From contig OX485808.1 of NCBI GenBank assembly GCA_950295325.1, positions 43,239,180 through 43,299,179 on the forward strand: DNA of 60,000 nucleotides, read 5' to 3'. The stretch comes from Polytrichum commune. Taxonomy: Eukaryota; Streptophyta; Polytrichopsida; Polytrichales; Polytrichaceae. Positions 1-10,608 of the stretch are shown here, piece after piece. Numbering within the stretch: position 1 is the first letter of the stretch; each line of letters opens with the position of its first letter. The translations under genes and the position numbers were made by a program. Under the pieces are notes generated by a model. That model was not told where the DNA came from, ran no database searches, and saw nothing but the letters and a program-made list of their open reading frames with translations.

Positions 1-540
1 GACTCTTATTATCATCCTCAATAGCCTCTACAAGCCACAAACTCTCTCTCCCTCTCAACACTCCAACACGCAGAAATCTACAACCGTAACATTCAAGAAT
101 CACAATTCTTCGAGACAAATTGCACATAAAAGGAATCTTTCAGGTAAAATAATGCTTGGTACTTTTAATTTGACTAAATCACGCGTTGGTAGCACCCAGA
201 GACCAGACTCCTCCATAACCTCTACAAACCTCAATCTATAAGAATTCAGGACAAAAAAGTGCACATGAAATCGACAGCGGAACTCTCTCTCACATCATGC
301 CAGGAATAACAATTGTAGCATCCTCAAAAAACCGATCTCAGCCCAACATGTTAGAACTACGTCACATTGACATCCAAATTCCTCGTTACTCCAGCAAGTT
401 AGCATCAACATGGGTTCGTAGCATCCAGAAACCAGAGCACATGACTAGCTAGCGGCCAAGGATTCATGAGGTCAAACATCCTACCTCCACAAGCTCTAGC
501 ACTCAAATTCCTTTCTGTCACGAATCAAACCCTCGTTCAA
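1..540. other. Non-coding stretch, no gene seen
   Basis: No reading frame of note. Two loosely related segments can be seen near 185-215 and 410-445 (both contain a variant of GTAGCAyCCAGArACCAGA), so this may be the remains of a short repeat. Nothing else is recognised. Confidence 0.4.
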
Positions 541-559
541 ACAGTTTGTGCCTACTGTA

Positions 560-860
560 GGAGCATTCAGAGTGCAGAATTTGTGATGAGAAAAAAGAGG
601 TCCGCGTAAGGAACGCTCAACGGCGTGTTGACAGCGAGTGTTGGAGGGAATGTGGCGTACCGAATTACATCGCAGATCGAGATCGAGAAGAAGTGCAGAC
701 GCAGAATCGGGGGGAGAGGAGCGAGGAAAGGAAGCAGGGCTAGGGTTACGATGGGAAACGAAAGGGGTGGAGAGGGTTTTGTTCTTCCCTTGCTTGCCAC
801 GCCACCGACGTATTCGAGGAAGGAGGGTAGGAAGAACAAGGGCCCGCTAATTATTGGAGG
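560..860. other. GC-richer island with opposing open frames; possible 5' exon or promoter
   Basis: This stretch is clearly richer in G and C than its surroundings and is open on both strands: 625-900 plus, and 567-839 minus (90 codons, hydrophobic and proline-rich). It includes the phrase CTAGGGTTACGATGGG around 740, which resembles a plant 5' leader with an ATG. No splice partner or protein family could be recognised on either strand. It may be the 5' end of a gene whose remainder has decayed, or only a CpG-rich fragment. Confidence 0.25.
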
Positions 861-945
861 AAAACCCTTTTTCCTCCCAATGGAAACAAAACTACACTAA
901 ATACCTAGTCCTATTATTAGTGTGGGTGGAGAAAATTAGCGTGGA

Positions 946-1175
946 AATAATTAGTGTGGGTCACACTAGTTTTCTAGTCGAGGATGAATTAACGTATGTG
1001 GGTCCAAGACCCTGGGTCTTCCCCTAAGTCTTCGTGAAGACCTTTGATGAACACATTGAAGATCGATTACATGACAAATGTAGCACAAAATGAAATAATC
1101 ACCCACGTTTTTTTTTCCAAAAAATTCATTAAATGTGACCCACTAGTAGAAATGTAGCGTGATCACACTAATTCT
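946..1175. repeat. Small foldback (MITE-like) element
   Basis: The left end reads AATTAGTGTGGGTCACACTA and the right end, read on the opposite strand, begins AATTAGTGTGATCACGCTAC, followed on both sides by a TTTCTA block. This gives imperfect inverted ends about 28 bases long around an AT-rich centre. No transposase is present. The family resembles the other TAGTGT-ended elements of this window (28691-28920, 51056-51275). No clear target duplication was found. Confidence 0.4.
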
Positions 1176-1239
1176 CATTATGAGAGAGGCTCCGGAAAAT
1201 TACTGTGGCCCACAAAAATAGGGGAAACAAAAAGTTATT

Positions 1240-1375
1240 TGGTTGCTTAGCTTGTTGGTCTGGGGTTGAGAGGGTTGGATTGTAAGTAAATTGCAAGGAA
1301 GAGTAAGGATGGCTTAAGTAAGGTCACGTCTGAGAAACTCAGGGTTCAAAACACCCCTCAATGGATCTTCATTTT
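1240..1375 (+). repeat. SINE-like fragment with tRNA-type promoter boxes (weak)
   Basis: A tRNA-like 5' part can be read: TTAGCTTGTTGGTCTGGGG (box A-like) is followed about 75 bases later by CTCAGGGTTCAAAACACCCC (box B-like), the arrangement of a tRNA-derived SINE head. There is no clear 3' tail or flanking duplication. The B box departs from the consensus, so this is a candidate only. Confidence 0.25.
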
Positions 1376-1855
1376 ATACTTAAGAGTAGACCCCAACTCG
1401 AAGATCATTTTCTCAAACTGTGAGTGTTTTCTTGAGTAACGACTCAACAAATATCTAACTTTAAATATGATTCTGAATTTAAATTATAGATATGTTACTA
1501 TAATATAGGATTTTAAATATTAAATAAATACCCTTAATTCACCATCAAATGTAATCATCAAAGAGAATTAGCAATTAGTATATAACATGAAGGCAAAGTC
1601 CATATAACATGTGGAGATTTCCCAATGCCTTGTGAATTAGGAAATCTCCTCATGTTAATACAAAATGTTTCGAATGTATTGAATAATAAAATTGAGAGGA
1701 GACTTCCTGGTCCACAATTAAAAGACATGTTGAAGTATGTTGTGAGTAGATCTCCCGATATGGTCAATATTGGAGAATCCATTAATATCACCTTTAGAGC
1801 CACACTAGGAGATCTTCCATTATCATACCCAATGAAAATTCAAATAAATAAAACT

Positions 1856-1922
1856 TTAGCTTTTAGTTTTTTTTTAGTTTTTAGTTTTTAGTTTTTAGTT
1901 TCTTTTTTCTTTTCTTTTTTTA
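1856..1922. repeat. Low-complexity (TTTTTAG)n tract
   Basis: About six runs of TTTTTAG or TTTTAG followed by a pyrimidine-rich tail. The 7-base period recalls telomere-like repeats, but the unit lacks GGG and the tract is short, so simple slippage is the likelier origin. Confidence 0.7.
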
Positions 1923-1929
1923 CTTCTTC

Positions 1930-3085
1930 CACTAGAATTGTGATAGAGAGTTTTATGCACCCCCTAAAAAATATTCCTACATTCTCACATGGAAGATTTT
2001 CACATAGAAACTCTTCAACCTCATAGAGTAGAAGATCATTATCAAAGCACATTTATGTAAGAGGCCACAATTCATGGACATTATTTGGTCACCCTATCGA
2101 ACCATTGTGTTGACAACCATCACACCGACATGATTGGGACCTACCTTATCCATGACAAAACCCTAATCTGATAAGCAAACGATGTGACCCGTAACCAACA
2201 CATTACCTAAATTATCCTCTAAGTTGCATATTCTATGACGTCATTATGGTCTAGAAAGATATGAACATGCCTAGGAATCCTTCGGGATCACGGATCCGTG
2301 ATGCAATTCAATGGCATCCAATGATCCTGGCATTTTGGCTCTTAAATTTAGTGGCTTGGTCATTTCTTCATCATCACATTCAAATTTTGTCTTCTTACCT
2401 GAAGAGTCAACAGGTGTCTCAAAAATGTCACTGCTACATATCAATAGGTTTTTTTATAGCCCATGGAATTGGCGACCCTACACTATCGCCAACATAATCT
2501 CCAATGTGTGGATAGTTGATCACAGGCCAATTGAGACCATAATCAACCTCAATGCTCTGACAAATACTTGACCATGATGTGAAGGTACATGATTTATGGT
2601 CCCCAAAACAACGTCCCCAAACCCTCCCTAGACGTCATTCATTTTTAGTATGACCCTTTGACCCGCACCAAAGGCCATGTCTACCATACCAATTTTGCCA
2701 ACTCGTGTGCAATGATCGGGAGACATCTAGATGTAAGCTTTGTTCCTTCAAATTTCTAGGTTTCCAATATATGACATATGCATCGGGAGACCTCTTGATC
2801 CAATGTATGATAATAAGATGCGGAGGATTTAAATTGTGCCCTACATTAAATAAACGACAGGGATCGGGAGCCCTCCCGATCTTAAGCAGTAATTGACATT
2901 AGGATTTCTAACACCACAACACATTGGGAGACCACCTAATTATGCATAAGCTACATTAGTAATGACATCACTCTGGATGAAAAATGGTTGAACATATGGA
3001 TGATCTATGTTGAAAGAACTACAAATGTATTAGTTTGCAAAGACGAGGACTGCGTAAGTACATACACATTACGGTTGCAAAAGGA
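1930..3085. other. Intergenic, no gene seen
   Basis: Only short, unrecognised frames. A motif CGGGAGACC or a near variant recurs at about 2716, 2780, 2862 and 2924, suggesting a degenerate tandem array with units of 60-80 bases. A perfect 16-base palindrome lies at 2287-2302. Confidence 0.4.
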
Positions 3086-3325
3086 CATACTTAGGTCAAC
3101 TTGTGATGAAATATTGTCATGGATGATTGAAATTTGGATGGAAAATCACTTGATAAGTGACTGTAATTGCAAAACTGTAAATCTATATTGCCCCCCCACC
3201 ACAAAAAATTTACAAGGGATGACAAATAATGTTGGGTTAACATTTAGCGTTGGTGACTCTATATCGTGGTTTACAATTAGTATTGAGCAAGACAATTAGA
3301 ATTGGTGACACTAAATATCATATTT
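3086..3325 (+). repeat. Dispersed repeat, copy 1 (related to 51426-51645)
   Basis: The stretch from CTTGTGATGAAATATTGTCA to ATTGAGCAAGACAATTAG aligns along its whole length with 51428-51630, with scattered substitutions and one short indel. The right end carries the ACTAAATATCATATTTAATG palindromic motif typical of the small DNA elements of this window. It is non-coding and probably a non-autonomous DNA transposon. Confidence 0.6.
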
Positions 3326-3499
3326 AATGTACTCACATGTTCAAGCTCGTCGATTCAAGCAGAGTTAAGCTCATTCCGTGTTGTTGCTAGGGATGCCTTT
3401 GTGTGAGGAATTCAAGTTAGGTTGAAGTTCAAGCAATTTAGTTGTGCTTGAACTGCTTTTGGTGCAAATTCAGCTTGTTTGTGTCGGTTGATTTTGTTA

Positions 3500-3670
3500 A
3501 CCATGGCGACTACACCATCTTCAAGGAGTCATGCCTCATTTTCTAGGTATTTAGGGTGTTACGAACTTCTGTAAGTACGGTTAATTCATTTCCTTCACAT
3601 GCTTGGGAATTGCTATGCAGGTTGATTTCAAGGAGCTTATGGAGAGGTTTGTTGGCCAAGTAAGACATTT
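3500..3670 (+). other. Exon-like fragments of an unrecognised gene (weak)
   Basis: An ATG at 3504 opens 14 codons ending at a GT (TCTAG/GTATTT). Downstream, GCAG precedes a 39-base open piece that could read VDFKELMERFVGQ before GTAAGA near 3660. The splice sites look canonical, but the phases of the two pieces do not agree when joined, and no protein family was recognised. Possibly a decayed gene whose other pieces lie at 4690-5570. Confidence 0.15.
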
Positions 3671-4068
3671 CTTATAAGCTTTTCTCACATGCTTGCTGTT
3701 TTTTCATATCTTGGCATATCTGAATGATTTGTCTCCGGACCCTAATAGCGAAGTGGACAGTCCAATTTTGTGATGACTACTTGCTGTAAATGCTCGTTTG
3801 TACTGCGTCGAGAGACTTGATTTCCGTTCATTTGGCTATGTGCAGAGAATTAATGAACATGGTGGACAATTCACTAGTTTGTTGAGGAAAAAGGATTTTT
3901 AGCTTCCAAAAGTAGAGGGCTCGTGGCTTGGATGTAGAGTTTGTTGAAACTCTGACGAATATTTGCTCCACCTTATGTGATCAGTAAGTGAGTTCATACA
4001 TATTTTTTTTGGTTCAATTGTGCGATCCTCTTTTACATAATGTGATTAAGGTATGCAGGTATTATGGT

Positions 4069-4408
4069 TGTTATTCGGTTCGTTTTTTTGGTCCTCCATC
4101 TTCTATTGATAAGATTTACGAATTCAAATTTGTGTTACATTAGCAAATCTATGATGAAATATCAACAAAGCAGATTGAAAATTGGACCTCCCCTCATGTA
4201 GTTATGGTTATCAGAAGTGCATGTTTGTTGATTCCTAAACTGAATACACAGGTCCTCCCAATTGTATTCACTATTGACTGTGGAGTAGTTAATAGAAGAT
4301 GTAGTCCAATCTCTTTCATACATGTGTTTATATGGTGTCCTTTGATCCTCACCTAACCACATACCAATCAAATATAGGTGTCCAATTGAGAAAAGTAACC
4401 AAATTACA
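4069..4408 (+). mobile_element. MITE family A, copy 1
   Basis: The left end TGTTATTCGGTTCGTTTTTT and the right end, read in reverse (TGTAATTTGGTTACTTTT), form imperfect inverted ends about 18 bases long. The body is collinear with 45642-45995 and partly with 46790-47014 and 47885-48085; all share the block CAATCTCTTnnnnACATGTGTnTATGGTGT and the CCTAACCACAyACC phrase near the right end. Non-autonomous and non-coding; a 137-codon antisense frame here is considered chance. Confidence 0.7.
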
Positions 4409-4629
4409 ACCACATACCTTAAGGTCATGTAAAGACAATTGCTAGATAATGTTTGTGTGTTGATGTGTATCAATCGTACACAACAACATGGTTTTATTCT
4501 GCAGGTTGGGTATACCACATGTGAATGCTTGTGTTGTTCATTCACATGCTTGTCAGACACTAACACCCTACACAAAGAAGTGTTTATTGACTGTTAGATG
4601 CTTTTTGGGAGACATAGCCCTCTTGGAGA

Positions 4630-5580
4630 ACTTGTTTTGGATACCGATATGTTGTTGAAAGGCTTTTAAGAGTTCAACATCCAGTAATGTCAAAACCTAC
4701 AGCTCTACCCAATCTACTTGTCAAACTGGCCCTGCATCTGGAGCTCAGGGAGGTCCTTCTCAAAGCTCCTTGGCAATCAGTGAACTACTTTGGACTACTA
4801 AGTGTATTTGCACACCCAAGAAAGAGGATTTTCAATTGAGGATAACACATTGAAGGGTCTACAGATCTGCTCACCATGACTGCCAAAATAAAGGCAAACA
4901 ATGTCGTCGTTGTTGTTTTTGTTTGTTGTTGTTAATGCAGCATAGAAACCGTCAGTTCTCTAAGTTTGGCGACAGTTTATATTGGAATTGGTCTCCTTTG
5001 CAAACAATCTTGTGCTTAGTTATGTTTGTGGCTCCCAATCTGGGTTTTTCTTTGCCTTCTTGATTTTTTGGGCCATGCCTTAAGGAAGGTCGTTGCATCC
5101 ATATACAATTTTACGACTATCGTAACTACCTTAACAGAGTGCACTCACTAGTTTTGCCCCTACCTTGAGGCATAGGCTAGTTATTCTCTTGAGCTGATAC
5201 AACCTGAAGGCTATCTCTAGCCATTACATAGTGACCTTGTTCCTGTAGTTGTCCGATCCCTCAGGCACAATCTAGGTATTCTTAACAGTGAACAACTGTT
5301 TTGTTTTTTAGGTCCCACTCTGTTGTGCAGGTTCTGGGTTCGGGTGGAAAACCGATGACATATGACGTTTGGAGCCGATCCTTTGGTGCCTTACCTGCAC
5401 CACATCCATTGCAATGAGCCTCCTTGCAGATGCAAGAGGAATGGGAATCTGATGAATATGACGAACCTGAGGATAGGATTGAGTGGTGGCCACTTTGTCG
5501 TGTGAGGCTCATGAATTTGAGCTTGAGGAACATCTTGTGATGATGGATCATGCTCTTCTTGCACACTAAACCCTATACCC
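4630..5580 (+). other. Possible decayed gene or exon pieces, not recognised
   Basis: Open pieces with more protein-like composition than the surroundings occur, for example around 4700-4790 (Gln/Ser/Gly-rich: QTGPASGAQGGPSQSS) and 5330-5550 (a frame with WESDEYDEPEDRIEWW after a stop). Neither links into a clean gene, and the family is unknown. A minus-strand frame at 5282-5566 is judged a shadow. Confidence 0.2.
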
Positions 5581-5798
5581 TAAACAGTGATTATCTGTTC
5601 CAGATGTTTTGTATCGGAGCTTGTTTGGTCATATTTCATGTTACGAGTCAAAGCTTTGTACATAGATGAGTGGGTAGGCTTCCATTTTTTGTTCTTTAAG
5701 TTAGTGGGCCTGAAACAAGTAAATTTATTCTGATGAGTGAGCAAGTCTAAATTGAGGCTGTAACCTGATTGATTTTTGGGAGTTTATGTGAGAATCTT

Positions 5799-5945
5799 AG
5801 GGCCGCTTTACACGCAGACCATGAATCTCTAAGGGCCCTTGCATATCATTCAAAGGCCATACTGTGGAAATGAAAATGTAATTTTGTAATTGATGGGCCC
5901 TCAAGCTTAGTGTAAAGCAAACTTGGACCATGTTGAGGGACCGCA
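5799..5945. repeat. Degenerate Tourist-like MITE fragment
   Basis: It begins GGGCCGCTTTACACGC, a variant of the GGGCCACTTCACACAC end of the elements at 31671-32159 and 38963-39389. At about 5890 it shares the phrase TAAAGCAAACTTGGACCATG with their TGAAGCGAACTTGGACC. The opposite end is not recognisable, so this looks like a truncated old copy. Confidence 0.45.
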
Positions 5946-6298
5946 ACACATTCAATGGACGTGCCAAAAAGGGCAGCTCCTTTGTTCAAAAAGCGTAACT
6001 TCTACTAAATTTACTAATAAAGTAGGGTTTGCGGTTTAGATGTCTTCTTATCTTTGTAGTCTTCAGTGAGAGAAAATGTGTTTCAACATGAGAGAAGAGA
6101 GCAGATTTGCATTTTGTTGGCTTTGTCTTGGTGTATGTGCATGATTGTGTAGCATGTGCTTGTTTTGTAAACATTGGCTCTCAATGGAGAGGGGGAGAAT
6201 GCCTTGATTTTTAGCATTTGTTTTAGAACGATGAGCATGTCGTGAGACCGCAATGTATGGGCATGTGAGAGAATTGTAGGGTTCGCTGATAGACAACT

Positions 6299-7486
6299 AC
6301 ACTAAGTATCCCAATTAGTGTGGTACTAATTCCCGAAATATGCACTATTTAGCCAAATCTCAAAATTAGTTAGGGCTGAAATATATAATGAGGGACACTA
6401 AGACCATGAATACATGTTTATTTACCATAGATTTCAAGAAAATTAGTGTGTGCTCTAAGGATTCCTGATATTGTAGTTCTAAATCTGCTTCTGTCATGAT
6501 CTGGTTTCTCCATGGAGAGACAAATAGCTTGTTGGGAGCATTTTTCAATATAAATGAGCTGCATGTAGATTGTAGCACAAGATTTTTTACAAACTTCAAC
6601 CACTTCTGATTCCTGTTAGAAAGTGCTACAGGTTACTCAAGAATCAGCGCACCATCTCCCAGTGGCATTCTCACAACTTGAAAAATCCTTACCGACCACT
6701 ATCTGGAGAGGCTGGCCAAAGCCTTCATTTTAGATGCCTTGTCCATTTTCTATCACGTTTGCAAGGTGAGATGTTTTCCTTGATGTATCATCCTCAGCAC
6801 TTGCTGGAACAAAACAAAGCACCTTGGGATGGTTTTGTTTCCATTTTGTCTTCTGCTTCTTCAGACTCTTCCACTTGCACTCTTTCATCCTACAGTGAGA
6901 AGAAACACAAACCAATCATAAACACACACCTTCATGCTATCCAAGAGCAAACCACTTCAACTCAGTGAGAAGAGAAAGCAACACCACCTTCTCTACTGTC
7001 TGTGTTGTGTTGTGTTCTGATGTGTTGGCTGTGAGTTCGGAGACAGACAAAGACTCCAGTGCAATGATGATCCAGCACACAAAGACTCCAGCAAGCAGAT
7101 CATACTATGATCAAATCACATTCCACACATGCCATAACCCAGTATTGTGCAATCAGATTAGGTTTTTGGTAGGAGAATTGCATAGTGTATCCAAAGCATA
7201 AGCCTTCTTAGTTTGAGTGTCACATTTACAACAATCACATGATTTGAGGTATATAGGGTCAACCCAACACAAACCAAGAAGATCGAACAACCAAGACCTG
7301 GAGTCTCCACACCGACTTCTTCCACACTCAAACTAGCTGATATGAAATTGGCATCTGAGCGTCCTCCCAAAATCTTAGTTCTTTTGGTGGCATTAATTTC
7401 TCAGCATAAAGAAATTTAGTATCACCTTCACCAATTTCCCACACACACTTTTAGTTCCCCCTCACTAATTGGGATACTCATTGTGT
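6299..7486. mobile_element. Non-autonomous DNA transposon, about 1.19 kb, CACTA-like ends
   Basis: The left end ACACTAAGTATCCCAATTAG and the right end read in reverse, ACACAATGAGTATCCCAATT, share GTATCCCAATTAGTG and continue with similar GG/ACTAA tracts for about 35 bases. The left end starts with CACTA, the mark of the CMC/EnSpm superfamily; the right end deviates. The interior has no recognisable transposase; it contains short frames such as 6678-6968 and may include captured unrelated DNA. A 3-bp target duplication was not evident. Confidence 0.5.
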
Positions 7487-7489
7487 ATT

Positions 7490-8600
7490 GGGTTCTTACA
7501 AAGAGGAAATGCTCAAGAGAACTACACCATTCATGATCTTTAGTGTCACAGTTTTAGATACCCTACATTGAGGTCTATCCTAGGTTTATACTAATGGCAT
7601 TCAAGTGCACTTACTAATATCTTGGCAATGGGTATGCTCAATAGTGTTATGAGGTGTCTGTCTATGTTACACAATGGTCTACAAGTTTACTGAAAGTGTA
7701 CAAAAATACACTTGACATTAGTATGCTCAACAATACCTTCCTCTTGCATACTAAAATGTGAACACATGACACTTGCCATTGACATGCACAATAATGTCTT
7801 TCTCTTCCATACTAAGTCACAAAATTATAATCTCAAGTATCCCAATGTGCTATCCTAAATGTCATAACGTAAATATTTTCTCACCTTCGAATAGATACTT
7901 ATGTTGACGAAATACTATCATGTTGATAATAAGTAGATGCGACTCTTTGAGACCTCTTGGCATCTCGTTTAGATCATTCGCCAAAAATTTGTGTGACATT
8001 AAATACCAAACATGGTGTGACTCACATGAAGTGCAACTCATCATCAAAGTGAAACTTTTCATTCTTAATCCATCATTGCACTTAGTACAATCTCTTTTAA
8101 ACGCATGTGTTCAATGCATGTTCTTAGATTTACACCTAACCACACACCCCTCAAATACTGAAAAAATCTTAATGAGACACGAATGAAACTATAAGATGGA
8201 ACTATTATCGGTCAACTGGATAAAAAATGTGACATTTTATCAATAGGTAGTGTTACATTAAGTTAGTACTTTTGACAATGCTCACTCAATATATAAGATA
8301 GAGGCCATGGACCCTTGCATTGAGCCAACAAGGAAGACCGAGGTCCCCTCCCCCTCTCCAAATTCTGGTCGTGGTGAGAATGGAACATGGTTATTGAGCA
8401 TAATTTGCACACGTAATTTGGGCACATGTAGAATCGCAATCGGGCTTAATTTTAGTTCAAAGTGATTTTTGTAAATTCGATTTTTGTCATTAGATTTTAT
8501 TCTAACTCAATGGGACTTTTCGTCATGAGACGGTCCCCTATAAGTTTCCATTTACACTCTAGAAACTCATATACAATGTTCTTGTTCAAACCTCGACACT
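7490..8600. other. Intergenic, no gene seen
   Basis: AT-rich, with no convincing frame. A stretch at about 8090-8190 (TTTACACCTAACCACACACC followed by CTCAAATACTG) resembles the right part of MITE family A and may be a fragment of it. Confidence 0.4.
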
Positions 8601-8789
8601 AGTGCTACCATCAATTGTGTTGGGTTTTAGAAGATATCTCATTCTCTTCATGAGTATAAACTCTAGACTATACATGCAAAGTCCCACAACCAATCTAGAT
8701 GTGTGCATCTTTGCCTTGGCAAAATTCAAGCTTCAATCAAGCCCCGTTATTGGTTTTTATTTTTTCTCTCTTCCCCTTTTTGCATGGCT

Positions 8790-9570
8790 GATTCTTCTCT
8801 TTTACAATCCTCGTTATCTATATTCCACTGTAAAAGATTCTTTTACAAACTATATTACTCTACAACAATTCTTGTTAATTATACTCAACTGCAAAATAAT
8901 ATTGGGCAAACTTTATTGCAGGTTGATAGCATATTGGGTAGAAAATATCCCATAAATAATTTTTTTTAAAGCTTAGGCTGTCCATAAAAAAATATTTGAA
9001 AAATCAAGCAATCGTGTATTTATTTATTTAGGCACATAACATATCCTACATACAGATTCATGCATAGTAACTTATTTTTCATTCATTCTTGGCAGTTAAG
9101 TACGCGATGTCAACCTTTAGAGTTGAGGTTTAGCCTTCTCAGTGTGCTAACTAGGGTTGTGTCTTTTATGTCATTTTGTGTTCATGTTTGGTAGAGGTTG
9201 TTTGAGAATTTGCAAGCATGCCCAATAAGGAGAGGCACATCAACTAAACATTTCATCCCATTGACAAGGATGAGAGATTCTTGATTATTGCAAATGATAT
9301 TGAAATTTTGAATGCCCAAGTTTTAAATGTACCAGTTTTAATTTCCTAATATTGAATAGACATTTTGATGATTATTTTTCCTTTGATTAGGCCATCTGAC
9401 CCAATAATTTCCATAAAATTTAGGCTTGATTATTTTAAGTTATTTTTCATACCAACTTGCTATCAACCTATGGTAGTACTCTACAACAATTCTTGTTATT
9501 TATATTCAACTAAAAAAAATGCGGCAAACTACAGTACTCTACAACAATCCAACATATTGTATTTTCACCT
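8790..9570. repeat. AT-rich region with repeated ACTCTACAACAATTCTTGTT units
   Basis: The phrase ACTCTACAACAATTCTTGTT and the adjoining TATACTCAACTGnAAAA recur near 8850 and 9478, with a shortened unit near 9535. These are imperfect, spaced repeats in AT-rich DNA. The frames that cross them (8602-8955, 9365-9652) have low-complexity translations and are not taken as genes. Confidence 0.4.
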
Positions 9571-9740
9571 AGTAATTATGGTGTCATGGTATGCAGCATC
9601 AGTGGCCGCACCTTATCCGTTGGGTTTCATTCATTTAGATTTGGATGGATGAATCTTAGATGTGAAAAGAGAGGCTCCTAAGTGAGGAGCCTCTTTCTTG
9701 GCTTGGCATTCTTGCCAAGTGAGAAGGAAGAGAGTCAAAC

Positions 9741-10101
9741 TGTAACGTTCTCAAATATTATGAGATTCAAGAGGCATGTTCCACCCAACCTTAGAGCTTA
9801 TATACAAGTACCACTGGCAGTTGAGGCCACCTCCAACTGGTAGTTAAGTGGTAGTTAAATATATATTAACGAGCTCTCCCCCATGCCTTTAGGATATCTC
9901 TAAGTGCAGTTAAATAGTGGTCTCTACTTACGTGGGAGAACTACGTGTAGAACCACAGTCATCAACTAGTAGTTAACTCCCTTTACCTTTAGGACTGCTA
10001 GAGCAATCAGGGTAGCGCCTCTAGTTTTATAGTAAAGGAGTCCCAGTTGAATGAGAGGTGGTAAATAAATATAAAACAATAAATATGTAATACACGTTAC
10101 A
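9741..10101 (-). repeat. Outer element 3' LTR
   Basis: 361 bp, beginning TGTAACGTTCTC and ending ACACGTTACA on the plus strand (TG..CA). It matches 27655-28014 almost base for base over the first 240 bases and with scattered changes after that. A TATATAAG box on the minus strand lies at 9797-9804. Confidence 0.93.
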
Positions 10102-10114
10102 CACCTCCCCACTT
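10102..10114 (-). other. Polypurine tract of outer element
   Basis: On the minus strand the 13 bases before the 3' LTR read AAGTGGGGAGGTG, a normal plus-strand primer for a Ty3/gypsy element, directly abutting the LTR. Confidence 0.8.
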
Positions 10115-10272
10115 AGGAATGAACGTCCGCGTTCATGAATGATCCCAAATCGTAGTGCATCAAGACAAATATAGTCAAGACCACCACTAATTTAAGCGAG
10201 CCATGGGATCTGTATCTGTACCATGCTCCATGCCAATTGGCAGGGTGAAACAAGTTAATAATAACACCCCGT

Positions 10273-10608
10273 TTACCGGATCCTGTGCGGGCCGGAGAGA
10301 ACAGAAGGCGCGTACCCCGAAGATACCTTCCGCCTCAAACGTTTTTGCGCAGCTGGGGCTTCGCGGTCACGCTTAACACTGTGGCGTGTAAGTCTGTCCT
10401 CAGACTTTGCTACCGCATCCCAGTACTCCTTGAGGACTTCTACACTCAAGTTGCATTCGGGCTCCCATGAATTATGCTCAAATGCATATCCGAGCCATTT
10501 GATAAGATAGAATTTCTTGGGGCGAGAACGAGACCCTCTATCTTCGTGTGAAAGCACGCATTCTACTTCATAAGATGCATCTTCTTCAAAGACTGGCGGA
10601 GGGGGAGG
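10273..10608 (-). pseudogene. Chromodomain tail of outer pol, cut off by a stop
   Basis: In the same frame as the pol core and separated from it only by one TAG (10609-10611). It begins with a Pro-rich linker, then VFEEDASYEVECVL, and contains FYLIKWLGYAFEHNSWEPE, the central part of a chromodomain (aromatic residues and the WEPE motif are present). In chromoviruses this domain lies at the integrase C-terminus and is thought to steer integration to marked chromatin. The stop before it would remove it from any product of the core frame. Confidence 0.85.

Noticed and set aside
2287-2302. Perfect palindrome ATCACGGATCCGTGAT
   Set aside because: Short, isolated, with no second copy or context; expected by chance in 60 kb at a low rate.
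4162-4575. 137-codon minus-strand frame
   Set aside because: Lies mostly in MITE family A copy 1, with no homologous frame preserved in the other copies.
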